Part shown: one piece after another, positions 28,847-37,606 of the stretch | Position numbering within the stretch: the first letter of the stretch is position 1 | Layout: each line of letters opens with the position of its first letter | NCBI GenBank assembly: GCA_017503065.1 | Contig: JAFVTT010000001.1 | Span: forward strand, 86,954-150,953 | From: Bacteroidaceae bacterium | Lineage (GTDB): Bacteria; Bacteroidota; Bacteroidia; Bacteroidales; Bacteroidaceae | Length of the DNA: 64,000 bases | Reading direction: 5' to 3' | Notes under the pieces: model-generated | The model's input: only the letters and a program-made list of their open reading frames with translations | Database searches by the model: none | Told to the model about the DNA's origin: nothing | Made by a program: the position numbers and the translations under genes

Positions 28847-29493
28847 TCCTGCTGTTCGGCTATAGTCATGTTGCTGTTGTCCAGTACAATGGCGTCCTCG
28901 GCTTGGGTCAGAGGGGATATTTCGCGGTGCGAATCGATATAGTCGCGTTCCTGGACGTTTTTCAGTATATCGTCATAGTTGCATTGTTCCCCCTTGGCGG
29001 TAAGTTCGTCATAGCGGCGCTGTGCACGTATTTCGGCACTGGCAGTGACAAAAATCTTCAGTTCTGCATCAGGGAAGACGACTGTGCCGATGTCGCGTCC
29101 GTCCAGAATGACGCCTTTTGCCTTGCCCATTTCTCGCTGTTGCGCTACCATTGCTTCGCGTACGAAACCGAGTGTGGCGATGGGACTGACGTGATTACTG
29201 ACCTCCAGGGTGCGTATATTGTCTTCCACACGTATGCCGTTCAGGTATGTGTCGGGACGACCGGTTGTCGGGTTGAACTTGAACGAGATGTGTATGTCGG
29301 ACATGGCTGCCTTAAGGCGTTCGGTATCAATGTTGCCTTCTGCGTCTATCATGCCGTTCTGCATGGCATAATATGTGACACTGCGATACATGGCACCCGT
29401 ATCGATGTAGACATATCCCAGTTCCTTGGCAAGGTTTTTGGCCATTGTGCTTTTACCGCAAGACGAATGGCCGTCGATAGCTATGGTAATCAT
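28801..29493 (-). CDS. cmk: cytidylate kinase
   Basis: A 230-residue P-loop kinase phosphorylating CMP and dCMP. The P-loop GHSSCGKST is at 8-16, followed by [12 protein letters not shown] and [21 protein letters not shown]. The C-terminal 15 residues are encoded in the overlap with ispH. The start overlaps the end of porQ by four bases (ATGA type), indicating translational coupling. Confidence 0.95.
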   Translation of the reverse strand: MITIAIDGHSSCGKSTMAKNLAKELGYVYIDTGAMYRSVTYYAMQNGMIDAEGNIDTERLKAAMSDIHISFKFNPTTGRPDTYLNGIRVEDNIRTLEVSNHVSPIATLGFVREAMVAQQREMGKAKGVILDGRDIGTVVFPDAELKIFVTASAEIRAQRRYDELTAKGEQCNYDDILKNVQERDYIDSHREISPLTQAEDAIVLDNSNMTIAEQQEWLLKLTKEVASASE

Positions 29494-30542
29494 TGTGTAA
29501 TTTGGTTAGTGGGTTGTTTTGTGATTGGTGCAGTCTTGCCAGTCTTGCTCTCCTTGGCAAAAGAATAGGCAAGGGTGAATGACAGGGTGGGAGCGCCGGT
29601 ATGGTAGTTGCCGTAGGCCATGCCAACTTTTATTTTCTTGATGTTGATGCCGGCACCCAGTGTCAGACCTGAGGCATGCGAACTTCCGGCTGCTTTCATT
29701 TCGTATCCACGCCGGAAGTTGTATCCGAGACCAAGCCAGAACTTCCCGTCGTATAGGGTGAGGTCGGCGCCGATATTCAGGTGGTTGAGGAATACCTGGA
29801 ATCCGCTGGTGTCTCCTCCGGCCGAGTAGTAGTAATTTTTACTCCAGTGGAACATGTCAAAGAACATCAGGTGTACTCTGACAGGCATATGCCCCAGCCC
29901 CTTACTTATGCCAAGTTGGAGGTCCATGGGCAGACGTTCGGCAATGTCCCCGAATGCGCTAACCTGTCCGCCAAGGTTGGCTGCCACAACGGAAAAGGAG
30001 AAGTCCTTGTCGCTGTTGAAGTAGTTGAGTCCCAGATCCACTGCCAGGGCAATGCTTGAATAACCGGCGTATGTGGAATAAAGGAATTTGCCGTTCACGC
30101 CACCTACCCAGCGGTCGCTGAGCAAATAACTGTAGCCGCCGGCCAGGTTCATGTCCAGATTCTTGCTCATGCCCATATAGTTCCCCCATTCGTCTGTTTC
30201 TGCTATGTCTCCGTATCCGACGAACTGGGCCATGGCGCCCCATGTGCCCCTTTCTCCCTGTGCCTGTACATAACTGATGCTGCCCGCTTTGCTCCCCTGC
30301 ATGTATGTAAGGAAGTTGAACCCCAGTGTCTTGTCGCTTACGGAACTCATCAGGGCCGGATTCTGGAAAATCAGTGAAGCGTCATCCTCTATCAATGAAA
30401 TGTTCTTGCCGCCCAAGGCCATGGCATGCGATGACGTTGGCAGGTTCAGAAAGTTGAAAATGCTGGTACTTTCCTGCGCTTTTGATGCAGTAGAGAATAG
30501 GAATAGTGAAAGGATGTATGCTAGGAGGTTTCTTGGGGTCAT
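29490..30542 (-). CDS. porQ: type IX secretion system protein PorQ
   Basis: A 350-residue protein with a signal peptide ([18 protein letters not shown]) and a beta-rich barrel of the PorV/PorQ type: [36 protein letters not shown] near the start. PorQ is an outer membrane component of the surface attachment complex, binding PorZ. The porQ-cmk-ispH order is common in Bacteroidales. The last residues are Lys- and Thr-rich and encoded next to the cmk start. Confidence 0.88.
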   Translation of the reverse strand: MTPRNLLAYILSLFLFSTASKAQESTSIFNFLNLPTSSHAMALGGKNISLIEDDASLIFQNPALMSSVSDKTLGFNFLTYMQGSKAGSISYVQAQGERGTWGAMAQFVGYGDIAETDEWGNYMGMSKNLDMNLAGGYSYLLSDRWVGGVNGKFLYSTYAGYSSIALAVDLGLNYFNSDKDFSFSVVAANLGGQVSAFGDIAERLPMDLQLGISKGLGHMPVRVHLMFFDMFHWSKNYYYSAGGDTSGFQVFLNHLNIGADLTLYDGKFWLGLGYNFRRGYEMKAAGSSHASGLTLGAGINIKKIKVGMAYGNYHTGAPTLSFTLAYSFAKESKTGKTAPITKQPTNQITQ

Positions 30543-30561
30543 GATTCTTTAGTTTGGGTTT

Positions 30562-30569
30562 CAAAGATA
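30562..30569 (-). promoter_or_regulatory. -7 element (TATCTTTG) for porQ-cmk-ispH
   Basis: On the minus strand TATCTTTG is 19 bp upstream of the porQ start; the upstream element is weak. Confidence 0.45.
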
Positions 30570-30712
30570 CTGCATTTTGCACCAATATGGCCAGTACGCA
30601 CCCTAAAAAGTACGTTTTGTGTAAAAAAATCGCAGGGCATACGTCAGTATATGGAAAAAAAGTCCTACATTTGCCGTTGCAGTTGTGCTAAAAAACGATA
30701 AACAATATAATT

Positions 30713-31429
30713 ATGGAAGCAATCAAGACAGTTAACGATGAACTCCGTGGCCAGAAATCCACAAGCCTGCTTATCGGCTATGTTGTGGTCTTGGCGGCCA
30801 TGTTCGCCGCATTCGAGTACACTTCTCGTGATGTCGTGGTGAAGGAAGAGGGTAAGATTTATGAGAGTGTTGTTCTGGAAGAGGACATGATTCCCATCAC
30901 CCAGCAGCAGGAAATCGTTGCGCCTCCCCCACAGGCAGCTCCCAAGGTTGCAGAAATTATCAATATCGTGGATAATGAGACTGAACTCCCCGAGGAAGAG
31001 ATTGAAACTTCTGAGGAGGTCAACCAGGCCATTACCACTGTTGTAGGTACAGGTGCACCCGGCGCAGTTGCCACAGGTCCCGTTGGTCCTATTGTGGAAG
31101 AGGTTGACGATGACCGCGTTTATGACGTGGTTGAGGAGAACGCTTCTTTCCCCGGTGGCGATGCTGAATGTATGAAGTGGTTGCAGCAGAACATCAAGTA
31201 TCCTTCAATCTGTCAGGAGCAGGGTGTTCAGGGTCGTGTAATCGTGGCATTCGTTGTTAACCGCGACGGTTCTATCGTAGACGTTAAGGTTGTCCGTTCT
31301 CCGGACGAGCACTTGTCTGAGGAGGCCGTGCGTGTTGTTAAACTGATGCCTAAGTGGAAGCCCGCACGTCAGGGTAACAAGACCGTGCGTTCTCGCTTTA
31401 ACTTGCCTGTAATGTTCCGTCTGGGATAA
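30713..31429 (+). CDS. TonB family energy transducer
   Basis: A 238-residue protein with one N-terminal transmembrane anchor (LLIGYVVVLAAMFAAFEY, 21-38), a Pro/Glu-rich periplasmic linker (PPPQAAPKVAEI) and a C-terminal TonB domain (about 140-238; GVQGRVIVAFVVNRDGSIVDVKVVRSPD and PVMFRLG). It should connect an ExbB/ExbD motor, such as the one at 33.4-35.9 kb, to outer membrane receptors. A -7-like TACATTTG lies about 25 bp after a weak upstream element ahead of the gene. The polyprenyl synthase gene follows after 15 bp. Confidence 0.9.
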   Translation: MEAIKTVNDELRGQKSTSLLIGYVVVLAAMFAAFEYTSRDVVVKEEGKIYESVVLEEDMIPITQQQEIVAPPPQAAPKVAEIINIVDNETELPEEEIETSEEVNQAITTVVGTGAPGAVATGPVGPIVEEVDDDRVYDVVEENASFPGGDAECMKWLQQNIKYPSICQEQGVQGRVIVAFVVNRDGSIVDVKVVRSPDEHLSEEAVRVVKLMPKWKPARQGNKTVRSRFNLPVMFRLG

Positions 31430-31444
31430 TAATATTATGTAATC

Positions 31445-32419
31445 ATGTACAGTTCAGAAGAAATTCTGGCTATGGTAAACCAAGGGCTGGCGGATCTCCA
31501 TCTGGAGCGCCAGCCCTTCGGTCTTTACAAGCCAATACGCTATGTCCTGAGTATAGGTGGCAAGCGTATACGCCCGGTGCTGATGCTTTTGGCATACAAT
31601 ATGTATAAGGATGATGTGGAACGTGCATTGCCTACGGCAGTCGGCATTGAAACATATCATAACTATACCTTGCTTCATGACGATGTTATGGACAGGGCGG
31701 AGGTAAGACGCGGCAAACCCTGTGTCCACAAGGTTTGGAACGAGAATACGGCCATACTGAGTGGCGACAGCATGCTTGTGATGGCCTATCAGCTTGTTGC
31801 GCAGTGTCCGGACGAAAACTTGAAGGATGTTTTGGACCTGTTTACTGCAACTGCGCTTGAGATAGGTGAAGGACAACAGTACGACGTTGATTTTGAGAGC
31901 CGTATGGACGTCAAGGCCGAGGAGTACATAGAGATGATTCGCCTGAAGACAAGCGTCCTGCTCGCTTGTGCCATGAAGATGGGTGCCCTGCAAGCCGGTG
32001 CCCCTGTTGCTGACTGTGACCTGCTGTACCGTTTTGGCGAGAGTGTAGGTCTGGCATTCCAATTACAGGACGATATGCTTGATGTGTATGGCGACTTTGA
32101 AACTTTTGGCAAGCGCATAGGTGGCGACATCTTGTGCAATAAGAAGACATACATGCTTATCAAGGCACTGGAAGGTGCGAATGAGGAGCAGCGCGGTCAG
32201 TTGGAGCGGTGGATTGAGGCTAAGGAATACGATCCCGACGAGAAGGTGACGGCTGTTACTTCTCTCTACAATGAGATAGGTGTACGTGCCATCTGCGAAG
32301 ACTTGATAAATAGGTACTTTGAGGATGCACGTCAACTTCTGGAAAAGGTGGCGCTGCCGGCTGAGAAGAAGGAAATCTTGTGGCAGTATGCCCTTGGTTT
32401 GTTGGGACGAAACAGTTGA
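31445..32419 (+). CDS. polyprenyl diphosphate synthase
   Basis: A 324-residue all-helical trans-prenyltransferase. It has GGKRIRPVL, the first Asp-rich motif LLHDDVMDRAEVRRG and the second Asp-rich motif FQLQDDMLDVYGDFETFGKRIGGD. Residues before the first motif (GIETYHNYTLLHDDVMD) include bulky side chains that usually limit chain length, but the product (geranyl, farnesyl or longer) cannot be read with confidence. The isoprenoid substrate would come from IspH nearby. Its stop overlaps the tatD start (TGATG). Confidence 0.9.
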   Translation: MYSSEEILAMVNQGLADLHLERQPFGLYKPIRYVLSIGGKRIRPVLMLLAYNMYKDDVERALPTAVGIETYHNYTLLHDDVMDRAEVRRGKPCVHKVWNENTAILSGDSMLVMAYQLVAQCPDENLKDVLDLFTATALEIGEGQQYDVDFESRMDVKAEEYIEMIRLKTSVLLACAMKMGALQAGAPVADCDLLYRFGESVGLAFQLQDDMLDVYGDFETFGKRIGGDILCNKKTYMLIKALEGANEEQRGQLERWIEAKEYDPDEKVTAVTSLYNEIGVRAICEDLINRYFEDARQLLEKVALPAEKKEILWQYALGLLGRNS

Positions 32420-33180
32420 TGATAGATACTCATAGCCATATCTATGGCCCGGAGTTTGACGACGATAGGGCAGATGTGCTGCAACGGGCGATGCAGGCAG
32501 GGGTGGACAAAGTGCTTCTGCCAAATATCAATGAGGAAAGCATAGCCTCTATGCTTCAGGTTGCCGGTGAATATCCCGGTGTCTGCTATCCTATGATGGG
32601 GCTTCATCCCGAGGATGTCAAGGAGGATTGGGCAGAAGTGCTTGACCGTATGGAGGCGAAGTTGGACGGCATGATTGCCGTTGGCGAGGTTGGACTGGAC
32701 TTCTATTGGGACTCGACGTTTCGCAAGGAGCAGATTGATGCCTTCGAACGTCAGATATGCTGGGCCAAGGAACATGGCCTTCCGCTCGTTGTTCACATGA
32801 GGAAGGCTGAGCAGGAGTTGCTCGAGGCAATGGAACGCCACAAGTCCGATGGACTTCGGGGAGTGTTTCATTGCTTTGGCGGAAGCAAGGAGACGGCAGC
32901 GCGGATGTTGAAGCATGAAGGTTTTGTCCTGGGTATAGGCGGCGTGGTAACGTTCAAGAACAGCCGTTTGGCTGAAACCCTGCGGCACGTGCCTCTTGAC
33001 AGGATTGTCCTTGAAACTGATGCTCCATATCTGGCGCCGGTGCCATGCCGAGGCAAGAGAAACGAACCTTCTTTTGTGGTGCATGTGGCCAAATTTTTGA
33101 GTAATATATATAATGTGTCTTTGGAAGAGGTCAATGCTGTAACTAATTTGACTGTTGGGCGTGTCTTCGGAAGTCTGTAA
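32419..33180 (+). CDS. TatD family metal-dependent hydrolase
   Basis: About 253 residues. I use the ATG at 32419, which overlaps the previous stop and gives MIDTHSHIYGPEFD with the metal-binding HxH at the N-terminus; upstream codons would only add a non-family tail. Further motifs are VGEVGLDFYWD, PLVVHMRKA, VFHCFGGS and ETDAPYLAP. TatD proteins are 3'-5' DNases or deaminated-nucleotide hydrolases. It is the last gene of the tonB unit. Confidence 0.92.
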   Translation: MIDTHSHIYGPEFDDDRADVLQRAMQAGVDKVLLPNINEESIASMLQVAGEYPGVCYPMMGLHPEDVKEDWAEVLDRMEAKLDGMIAVGEVGLDFYWDSTFRKEQIDAFERQICWAKEHGLPLVVHMRKAEQELLEAMERHKSDGLRGVFHCFGGSKETAARMLKHEGFVLGIGGVVTFKNSRLAETLRHVPLDRIVLETDAPYLAPVPCRGKRNEPSFVVHVAKFLSNIYNVSLEEVNAVTNLTVGRVFGSL

Positions 33181-33244
33181 TAAGGTTTTTTCGTGGATAA
33201 AACGTAAAAAACGGTAAGAGAAGGTAACTTTTTCGTGAAATAGT

Positions 33245-33275
33245 TATGCTAAGTCCGTTAAAAATTATATTTTTG
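33245..33275 (+). promoter_or_regulatory. probable promoter of tRNA-Ser
   Basis: TATG (33245-33248, one mismatch to TTTG), a 19-bp spacer and TATTTTTG (33268-33275), 28 bp before the tRNA. Confidence 0.4.
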
Positions 33276-33303
33276 TAACCGCAAAGCGCATAATATGGTC
33301 TTT

Positions 33304-33391
33304 GGAGAGGTGCTCGAGTGGCTGAAGAGGCACGCCTGGAAAGCGTGTATACGTCAAAAGCGTATCACGGGTTCGAATCCCGTTCTCTCCG
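33304..33391 (+). tRNA. tRNA-Ser (anticodon GGA)
   Basis: An 88-nt type II tRNA. The acceptor arm is GGAGAGG with TCTCTCC and discriminator G. The anticodon loop contains CTGGAAA, giving anticodon GGA for UCC/UCU codons. A long variable arm (TGTATACGTCAAAAGCGTATCA) and T-arm CGGGTTCGAATCCCG follow. CCA is not encoded. Confidence 0.95.
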
Positions 33392-33441
33392 CATTGATAA
33401 TAGTATTCATTTAATAAATAAACCTAAAAATTACCAAAACA

Positions 33442-34284
33442 ATGAAAAAGTTATTTGCTATTGTTGCGATGGTAGCTGCATGCTCTTTCGCTTCAACTTC
33501 ATCTGTAATGGCTCAGGAAGATGCTGCTGCAGTGGACAGCGCTGTTGTTGATTCTGCTGCTGTTGATAGCGTTGCTGAGGCAGAGGCCGTAGAGGCTGCT
33601 CCCGTTGAGGACGTTGCTCCCGTTGAGGAGGAAGAGAACCTTCACAAGACTTTGAAGACTAAGTTCATCGAAGGTGACGCTGGCTTCATGTCATTGGTTG
33701 CTATCGCATTGGTTCTCGGTTTGGCTTTCTGTATCGAGCGTGTAGTTTATTTGAGCCTGGCTCAGGTTAACACCCGCAAGTTCTGCGCTGATCTGGCTGC
33801 TTTGGTTGCTGCTGGCAAGATTGATCAGGCTATCGCTAAGGCAAAGGCTACCCGTGGTCCCGTCGCACAGCTCGGTCGCAAGGCTATGGAGTGCTTGAAT
33901 AGCAATGACCAGAACGATATGGCTACCATCGAGCGTACCATCAACATGGAGGCTGAGGTTCAGGGCGCTTACCTCGAGGAGAACTGCTCTTGGATTACCC
34001 TGTTCATCGCCATGGCTCCCTCTCTCGGTTTCTTGGGTACTGTGATCGGTATGGTGCTCGCGTTCGATAACATCCAGAAGGCAGGTGATATCAGCCCCAC
34101 CGTTGTTGCCGGCGGTATGAAGGTGGCTTTGATTACTACCATTTTCGGTATCGTAGTTGCTCTGATTCTGCAGGTATTCTATAACTTCATCCTTTCTCGT
34201 ATTGAGGCTCTTACCGGTAACATGGAGGAGGCTGCACAGGAACTCTTGGTTATGTGCGTGAGAAGTGAGAAGAGCAAGAAGTAA
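33442..34284 (+). CDS. exbB: MotA/TolQ/ExbB proton channel protein with signal peptide and acidic linker
   Basis: A 280-residue inner membrane protein. Residues 1-24 are a signal peptide (MKKLFAIVAMVAACSFASTSSVMA), residues 25-66 a low-complexity Ala/Val/Asp/Glu linker, then three transmembrane helices at about 78-100, 178-205 and 215-240, with ITLFIAMAPSLGFLGTVIGMVLAF as the conserved ExbB core. It forms the pentameric channel of the Ton motor with ExbD. It is the first of four tightly spaced genes. The exported acidic N-terminal extension is not part of classical ExbB. Confidence 0.92.
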   Translation: MKKLFAIVAMVAACSFASTSSVMAQEDAAAVDSAVVDSAAVDSVAEAEAVEAAPVEDVAPVEEEENLHKTLKTKFIEGDAGFMSLVAIALVLGLAFCIERVVYLSLAQVNTRKFCADLAALVAAGKIDQAIAKAKATRGPVAQLGRKAMECLNSNDQNDMATIERTINMEAEVQGAYLEENCSWITLFIAMAPSLGFLGTVIGMVLAFDNIQKAGDISPTVVAGGMKVALITTIFGIVVALILQVFYNFILSRIEALTGNMEEAAQELLVMCVRSEKSKK

Positions 34285-34339
34285 TTCTGCCTTATCTCAA
34301 ATTAAAGTAACATCTACTTATTATTAAGGAGAGATAGAA

Positions 34340-34825
34340 ATGAAAATTCAGCAAATTTCCAAATACGTGATGTTGGCAGTCCTCGCTGTCAGTTTCGTAG
34401 TCTTTGCCATGTTCTTTGGCTTCTGGGGCGACGAGATGATGGGTGAGTTTGCTGCTCCGACATTCACATCCCTTTTGCTCTTCCTGATGTATGGAATAGT
34501 AGCATTAACTACTGTTTTGACAGTTTGGGCTGTAGTGAAGGGTATTGCCAGCAACAAGGGTAACGACTCTGCTGCTACTACTGGTGTTCCCGGTTCAAAG
34601 ATTACCATTTGCACATGGGCACTCTTCGTTGTGTCTCTGGTTGTCGGTTATGTTCTTGGCATTGGCGAAGCAGACTTCACTGCTGCTGATGGCACTGTAA
34701 CACCCGGTCACATGGTTACTGTAGTTGATATGTTTATTTGGAGCATCTATATCTTGTCTGTTGTCGCTTTTGCAGCTATTGCTGTTGGTATGAGCGGTAT
34801 CTTGACTAAGACAGCTTCTAAGTAA
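34340..34825 (+). CDS. small four-helix membrane protein of the exbB-exbD operon
   Basis: A 161-residue protein with four predicted transmembrane helices (about 9-29, 40-68, 90-108 and 128-155). I know no functional assignment. Its place between exbB and two exbD genes, 55 bp and 22 bp from its neighbours, points to an accessory subunit of this Ton motor. Codon use is typical of highly expressed neighbours. Confidence 0.75.
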   Translation: MKIQQISKYVMLAVLAVSFVVFAMFFGFWGDEMMGEFAAPTFTSLLLFLMYGIVALTTVLTVWAVVKGIASNKGNDSAATTGVPGSKITICTWALFVVSLVVGYVLGIGEADFTAADGTVTPGHMVTVVDMFIWSIYILSVVAFAAIAVGMSGILTKTASK

Positions 34826-34847
34826 TAACCATTAAACATCGAAAGAT

Positions 34848-35450
34848 ATGGCTAAGAAAAAGAAGAAAATGCCAGGTTTGAACACCAGTTCAACCGCAGA
34901 TATATCTTTCATGCTGCTCATCTTCTTCCTGGTTACCACATCAATGGATACGGATACAGGTTTGGCACGTCGTTTGCCTCAGCCACCAGATAAGGAACAG
35001 GAAGATGCTCAGATTGACGTTAAGGAACGCAATGTTCTCAATGTTAAGATCAACTCAAACGGCAGAATGTGGTGTTCTGACGGTACCGGAAGCGGTGAGT
35101 TGGATGTGAACCTGCTGAGAAATCGTGCTAAGGAGTTTATCCAGAACCCCAATGATTTGAGCAGTTTGCCTGAGAAGGCTGCAGTTGAAATTGATTTGTT
35201 GGGTCAATGTTATATTACCAAGAATCATGTAATCTCTGTTCAGACCGACCGTGGTACACCATACGATGTGTATTTCCAGGTACAGAATGAGCTGGTTGCA
35301 GCATACAATGAGTTGCGTAACGATCTGTCAAAGGCTAAGTTCGGCCGTCCTTACGACGCTTTGAACAACGAGCAGCAGGTGGCTATTCGTGCTTACTATC
35401 CCCAGAAGATTTCTGAGGCTGAACCTAAAAACTATGGAGGAACCAACTAA
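34848..35450 (+). CDS. exbD: ExbD/TolR biopolymer transport protein
   Basis: A 200-residue protein with a short basic N-terminus (MAKKKKKMPGLNTSSTADISFMLLIFFLVTTSMDTD) carrying the single transmembrane helix and the conserved membrane Asp18, which carries protons in this family. The periplasmic domain is longer than in classical ExbD and ends in a Tyr/Pro-rich tail. It overlaps the next exbD by one base. Confidence 0.9.
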   Translation: MAKKKKKMPGLNTSSTADISFMLLIFFLVTTSMDTDTGLARRLPQPPDKEQEDAQIDVKERNVLNVKINSNGRMWCSDGTGSGELDVNLLRNRAKEFIQNPNDLSSLPEKAAVEIDLLGQCYITKNHVISVQTDRGTPYDVYFQVQNELVAAYNELRNDLSKAKFGRPYDALNNEQQVAIRAYYPQKISEAEPKNYGGTN

Positions 35451-35908
35451 TGGCAGGATTTAAGAAAAAGGAAAGTCGCGAGATGCCTGAGATGAACACC
35501 TCATCTCTCCCTGACTTGATCTTCACCATCTTGTTCTTCTTCATGATTGTTACCACCATGCGTGAGGTAACATTGCAGGTGAAGCTGACAGTTCCTCAGG
35601 GTACGGAACTCGAGAAGTTGGAAAAGAAGAGTGCAGTAAGTTACATCTATGTAGGTCCTCCTACCGATGCTCTTCGTGCTCAGATGGGTAGCAGTACCCG
35701 TATACAGTTGAACGACCGCTATGCAGAGCCTCGCGAGGTCATGGACTTCGTTGCTCAGGAGCGCCAGGGCATGGCCAATCAGGCCGAGCAGGTTATCTCC
35801 ATCAAGGCCGATTCTAAGACACAGATGGGTATCATCACTGATATCAAGGAAGTGCTGAGAAAGTCTTGGGCATTGCGTATCAACTACTCTGCAACTCGTA
35901 GACAGTAA
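35450..35908 (+). CDS. exbD: second ExbD/TolR biopolymer transport protein
   Basis: A 152-residue protein with MAGFKKKESREMPEMNTSSLPDLIFTILFFFMIVTTM at the N-terminus, including the membrane Asp of the family. Two ExbD paralogues in tandem, with one ExbB, are usual in Bacteroidota and suggest a heteromeric ExbD pair in the motor. It is followed by a clear terminator. Confidence 0.92.
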   Translation: MAGFKKKESREMPEMNTSSLPDLIFTILFFFMIVTTMREVTLQVKLTVPQGTELEKLEKKSAVSYIYVGPPTDALRAQMGSSTRIQLNDRYAEPREVMDFVAQERQGMANQAEQVISIKADSKTQMGIITDIKEVLRKSWALRINYSATRRQ

Positions 35909-35929
35909 TCTGTTTAGATACGATGATAT

Positions 35930-35970
35930 AATGAACGGGAGTCTTGTGTGGCTTCCGTTCATTTGTTTTT
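35930..35970 (+). terminator. intrinsic terminator of the exbB-exbD operon
   Basis: AATGAACGG (35930-35938) pairs with CCGTTCATT (35955-35963), with extra pairing inside, and is followed by TGTTTTTC. Confidence 0.75.
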
Positions 35971-36006
35971 CGTTGGCATCATCTTAATATTTATTTCTTT
36001 TATAGC

Positions 36007-36492
36007 ATGTATATAAGTATCATTGCCGCAGTGGCCAAGAACATGGCAATAGGCCATGAGAACAAATTGCTTTACTGGTTGCCCAACGACCTTAAGCGTT
36101 TCAAGTCTCTTACCACGGGTCACACTATCATAATGGGCCGCAAGACTTTTGACAGTCTTCCCAAGGGGGCTTTGCCTAACCGCAGGAATGTTGTCTTGTC
36201 GCGTTCCTTGACAGAATTGCCGGGTGCAGAGGTGTTCCCGGACTTGCAGACAGCATTGGCGTCTTGCTCCGAGAACGAGGATATATATATAATAGGTGGT
36301 GAAAGTGTGTATCGTCAGGCCATGCCTCTTGCCAATCGTCTATGCTTGACTGAGATTGACGCTATCCCTGAGCAGGCGGATGCCTTCTTTCCTGCCGTAG
36401 ACCATAAAGAATGGAGGGAGGCCTCTCGTGAATGTCATGGTACTGACGAAAAGCATGATCATAAGTATTGTTTCGTGGATTATGTAAGGTAA
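36007..36492 (+). CDS. folA: dihydrofolate reductase
   Basis: A 161-residue enzyme reducing dihydrofolate to tetrahydrofolate with NADPH. I use the ATG at 36007, giving MYISIIAAVAKNMAIGHENKLLYWLPNDLKRFK; the family acid is Asp28. GHTIIMGRKTFDSLPKG and YIIGGESVYRQAM are the NADPH-binding motifs. thyA, its metabolic partner that produces dihydrofolate, follows after 135 bp with a separate promoter. Confidence 0.94.
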   Translation: MYISIIAAVAKNMAIGHENKLLYWLPNDLKRFKSLTTGHTIIMGRKTFDSLPKGALPNRRNVVLSRSLTELPGAEVFPDLQTALASCSENEDIYIIGGESVYRQAMPLANRLCLTEIDAIPEQADAFFPAVDHKEWREASRECHGTDEKHDHKYCFVDYVR

Positions 36493-36572
36493 AAATGCCG
36501 CGTGCTTCTGGCTCATCGCCCATCGTTACACCTTACACGTTCACCGTTATATCGTTAAACGTTTGTCGTTCC

Positions 36573-36603
36573 TTGGCGGTTCAGACAAATTTCGTTACCT
36601 TTG
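36573..36603 (+). promoter_or_regulatory. Bacteroidota promoter for thyA
   Basis: TTG (36573-36575), a 20-bp spacer and TACCTTTG (36596-36603), 24 bp before the start. Confidence 0.65.
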
Positions 36604-36627
36604 TGGCAAATAGAATTAGAATAACGA

Positions 36628-37425
36628 ATGAAACAATATTTAGACTTGCTTGACCGCATTCTCAAGGAGGGAGTGGACAAGGGCGACCGTACAGGAACCG
36701 GCACCAAGAGTATCTTCGGTCATCAGATGCGCTTTAACTTAGAGGAAGGTTTCCCCCTGCTGACAACCAAGAAGGTTCACCTGAAGAGCATAATCTATGA
36801 ACTGCTATGGTTCCTGCAGGGCAATACCAATGCCAAGTGGCTACAGGAACGTGGTGTGCGCATCTGGAACGAGTGGGCCGACCCTGAGACGGGCGATCTT
36901 GGTCACATCTATGGCTATCAGTGGCGCTCATGGCCCGACTACAACGGTGGTTTCATAGACCAGATACAGCAGGCAGTTGACACCATCAAGAAGGACCCCA
37001 ACTGCCGTCGTATCATCGTTTCTGCATGGAATGTTGCCGATTTGGACAACATGAACCTGCCTCCGTGCCATGCCTTCTTCCAGTTCTATGTGGCAAACGG
37101 ACGCCTGTCCCTGCAACTGTATCAGCGCAGTGCCGACACGTTCCTTGGCGTACCGTTCAACATAGCGTCATACGCACTCCTGTGTATGATGATGGCTCAG
37201 GTGTGCGGACTGAAGCCAGGCGAGTTCATTCATACCACGGGTGACACGCATATCTACACCAACCACATGGAGCAGATACACGAACAGATGTCCCGCCAGC
37301 CACGTCCGCTTCCGCGCATGATACTTAACCCCGAGGTGAAGAACATCTTCGACTTCAAGTACGAGGACTTCACACTGGTGGATTACGACCCGTGGCCACC
37401 CATCAAGGGAGTGGTGAGTGTTTAA
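36628..37425 (+). CDS. thyA: thymidylate synthase
   Basis: A 265-residue enzyme converting dUMP to dTMP with methylene-THF. It has [17 protein letters not shown], the catalytic [12 protein letters not shown] with Cys147, [23 protein letters not shown] and HIYTNHMEQ. The length (264-265) is that of the E. coli type. It is flanked by folA upstream and a repeat-filled spacer downstream. Confidence 0.97.
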   Translation: MKQYLDLLDRILKEGVDKGDRTGTGTKSIFGHQMRFNLEEGFPLLTTKKVHLKSIIYELLWFLQGNTNAKWLQERGVRIWNEWADPETGDLGHIYGYQWRSWPDYNGGFIDQIQQAVDTIKKDPNCRRIIVSAWNVADLDNMNLPPCHAFFQFYVANGRLSLQLYQRSADTFLGVPFNIASYALLCMMMAQVCGLKPGEFIHTTGDTHIYTNHMEQIHEQMSRQPRPLPRMILNPEVKNIFDFKYEDFTLVDYDPWPPIKGVVSV

Positions 37426-37581
37426 CGGTGAGCGGTGACCGGTGAGCGGTGACCGTTTAATGTTTAACGTAACGTTGAAAGTTTAATGTTGCCCGTAGGG
37501 ACACGGCATGCCGTGTCCGAGAATGCAACAGACAATAGTATTTATGATATGTTAGGCGAACACGGCGTGCCGTGTCCCTAC
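37426..37581. repeat. repeat-filled spacer with an inverted pair of GGACACGGCATGCCGTGTCC palindromes
   Basis: Two 14-bp units (GGTGAGCGGTGACC) are followed by TTTAA(C/T)GTT-type repeats, then a palindrome at 37495-37519 and an inverted variant copy at 37557-37581. In the pair the GTAGGG ends face outward and about 37 bp lie between, as in REPIN-like doublets. Confidence 0.8.
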
Positions 37582-37606
37582 AAAGTATAGTATTAACTTT
37601 GACCCG

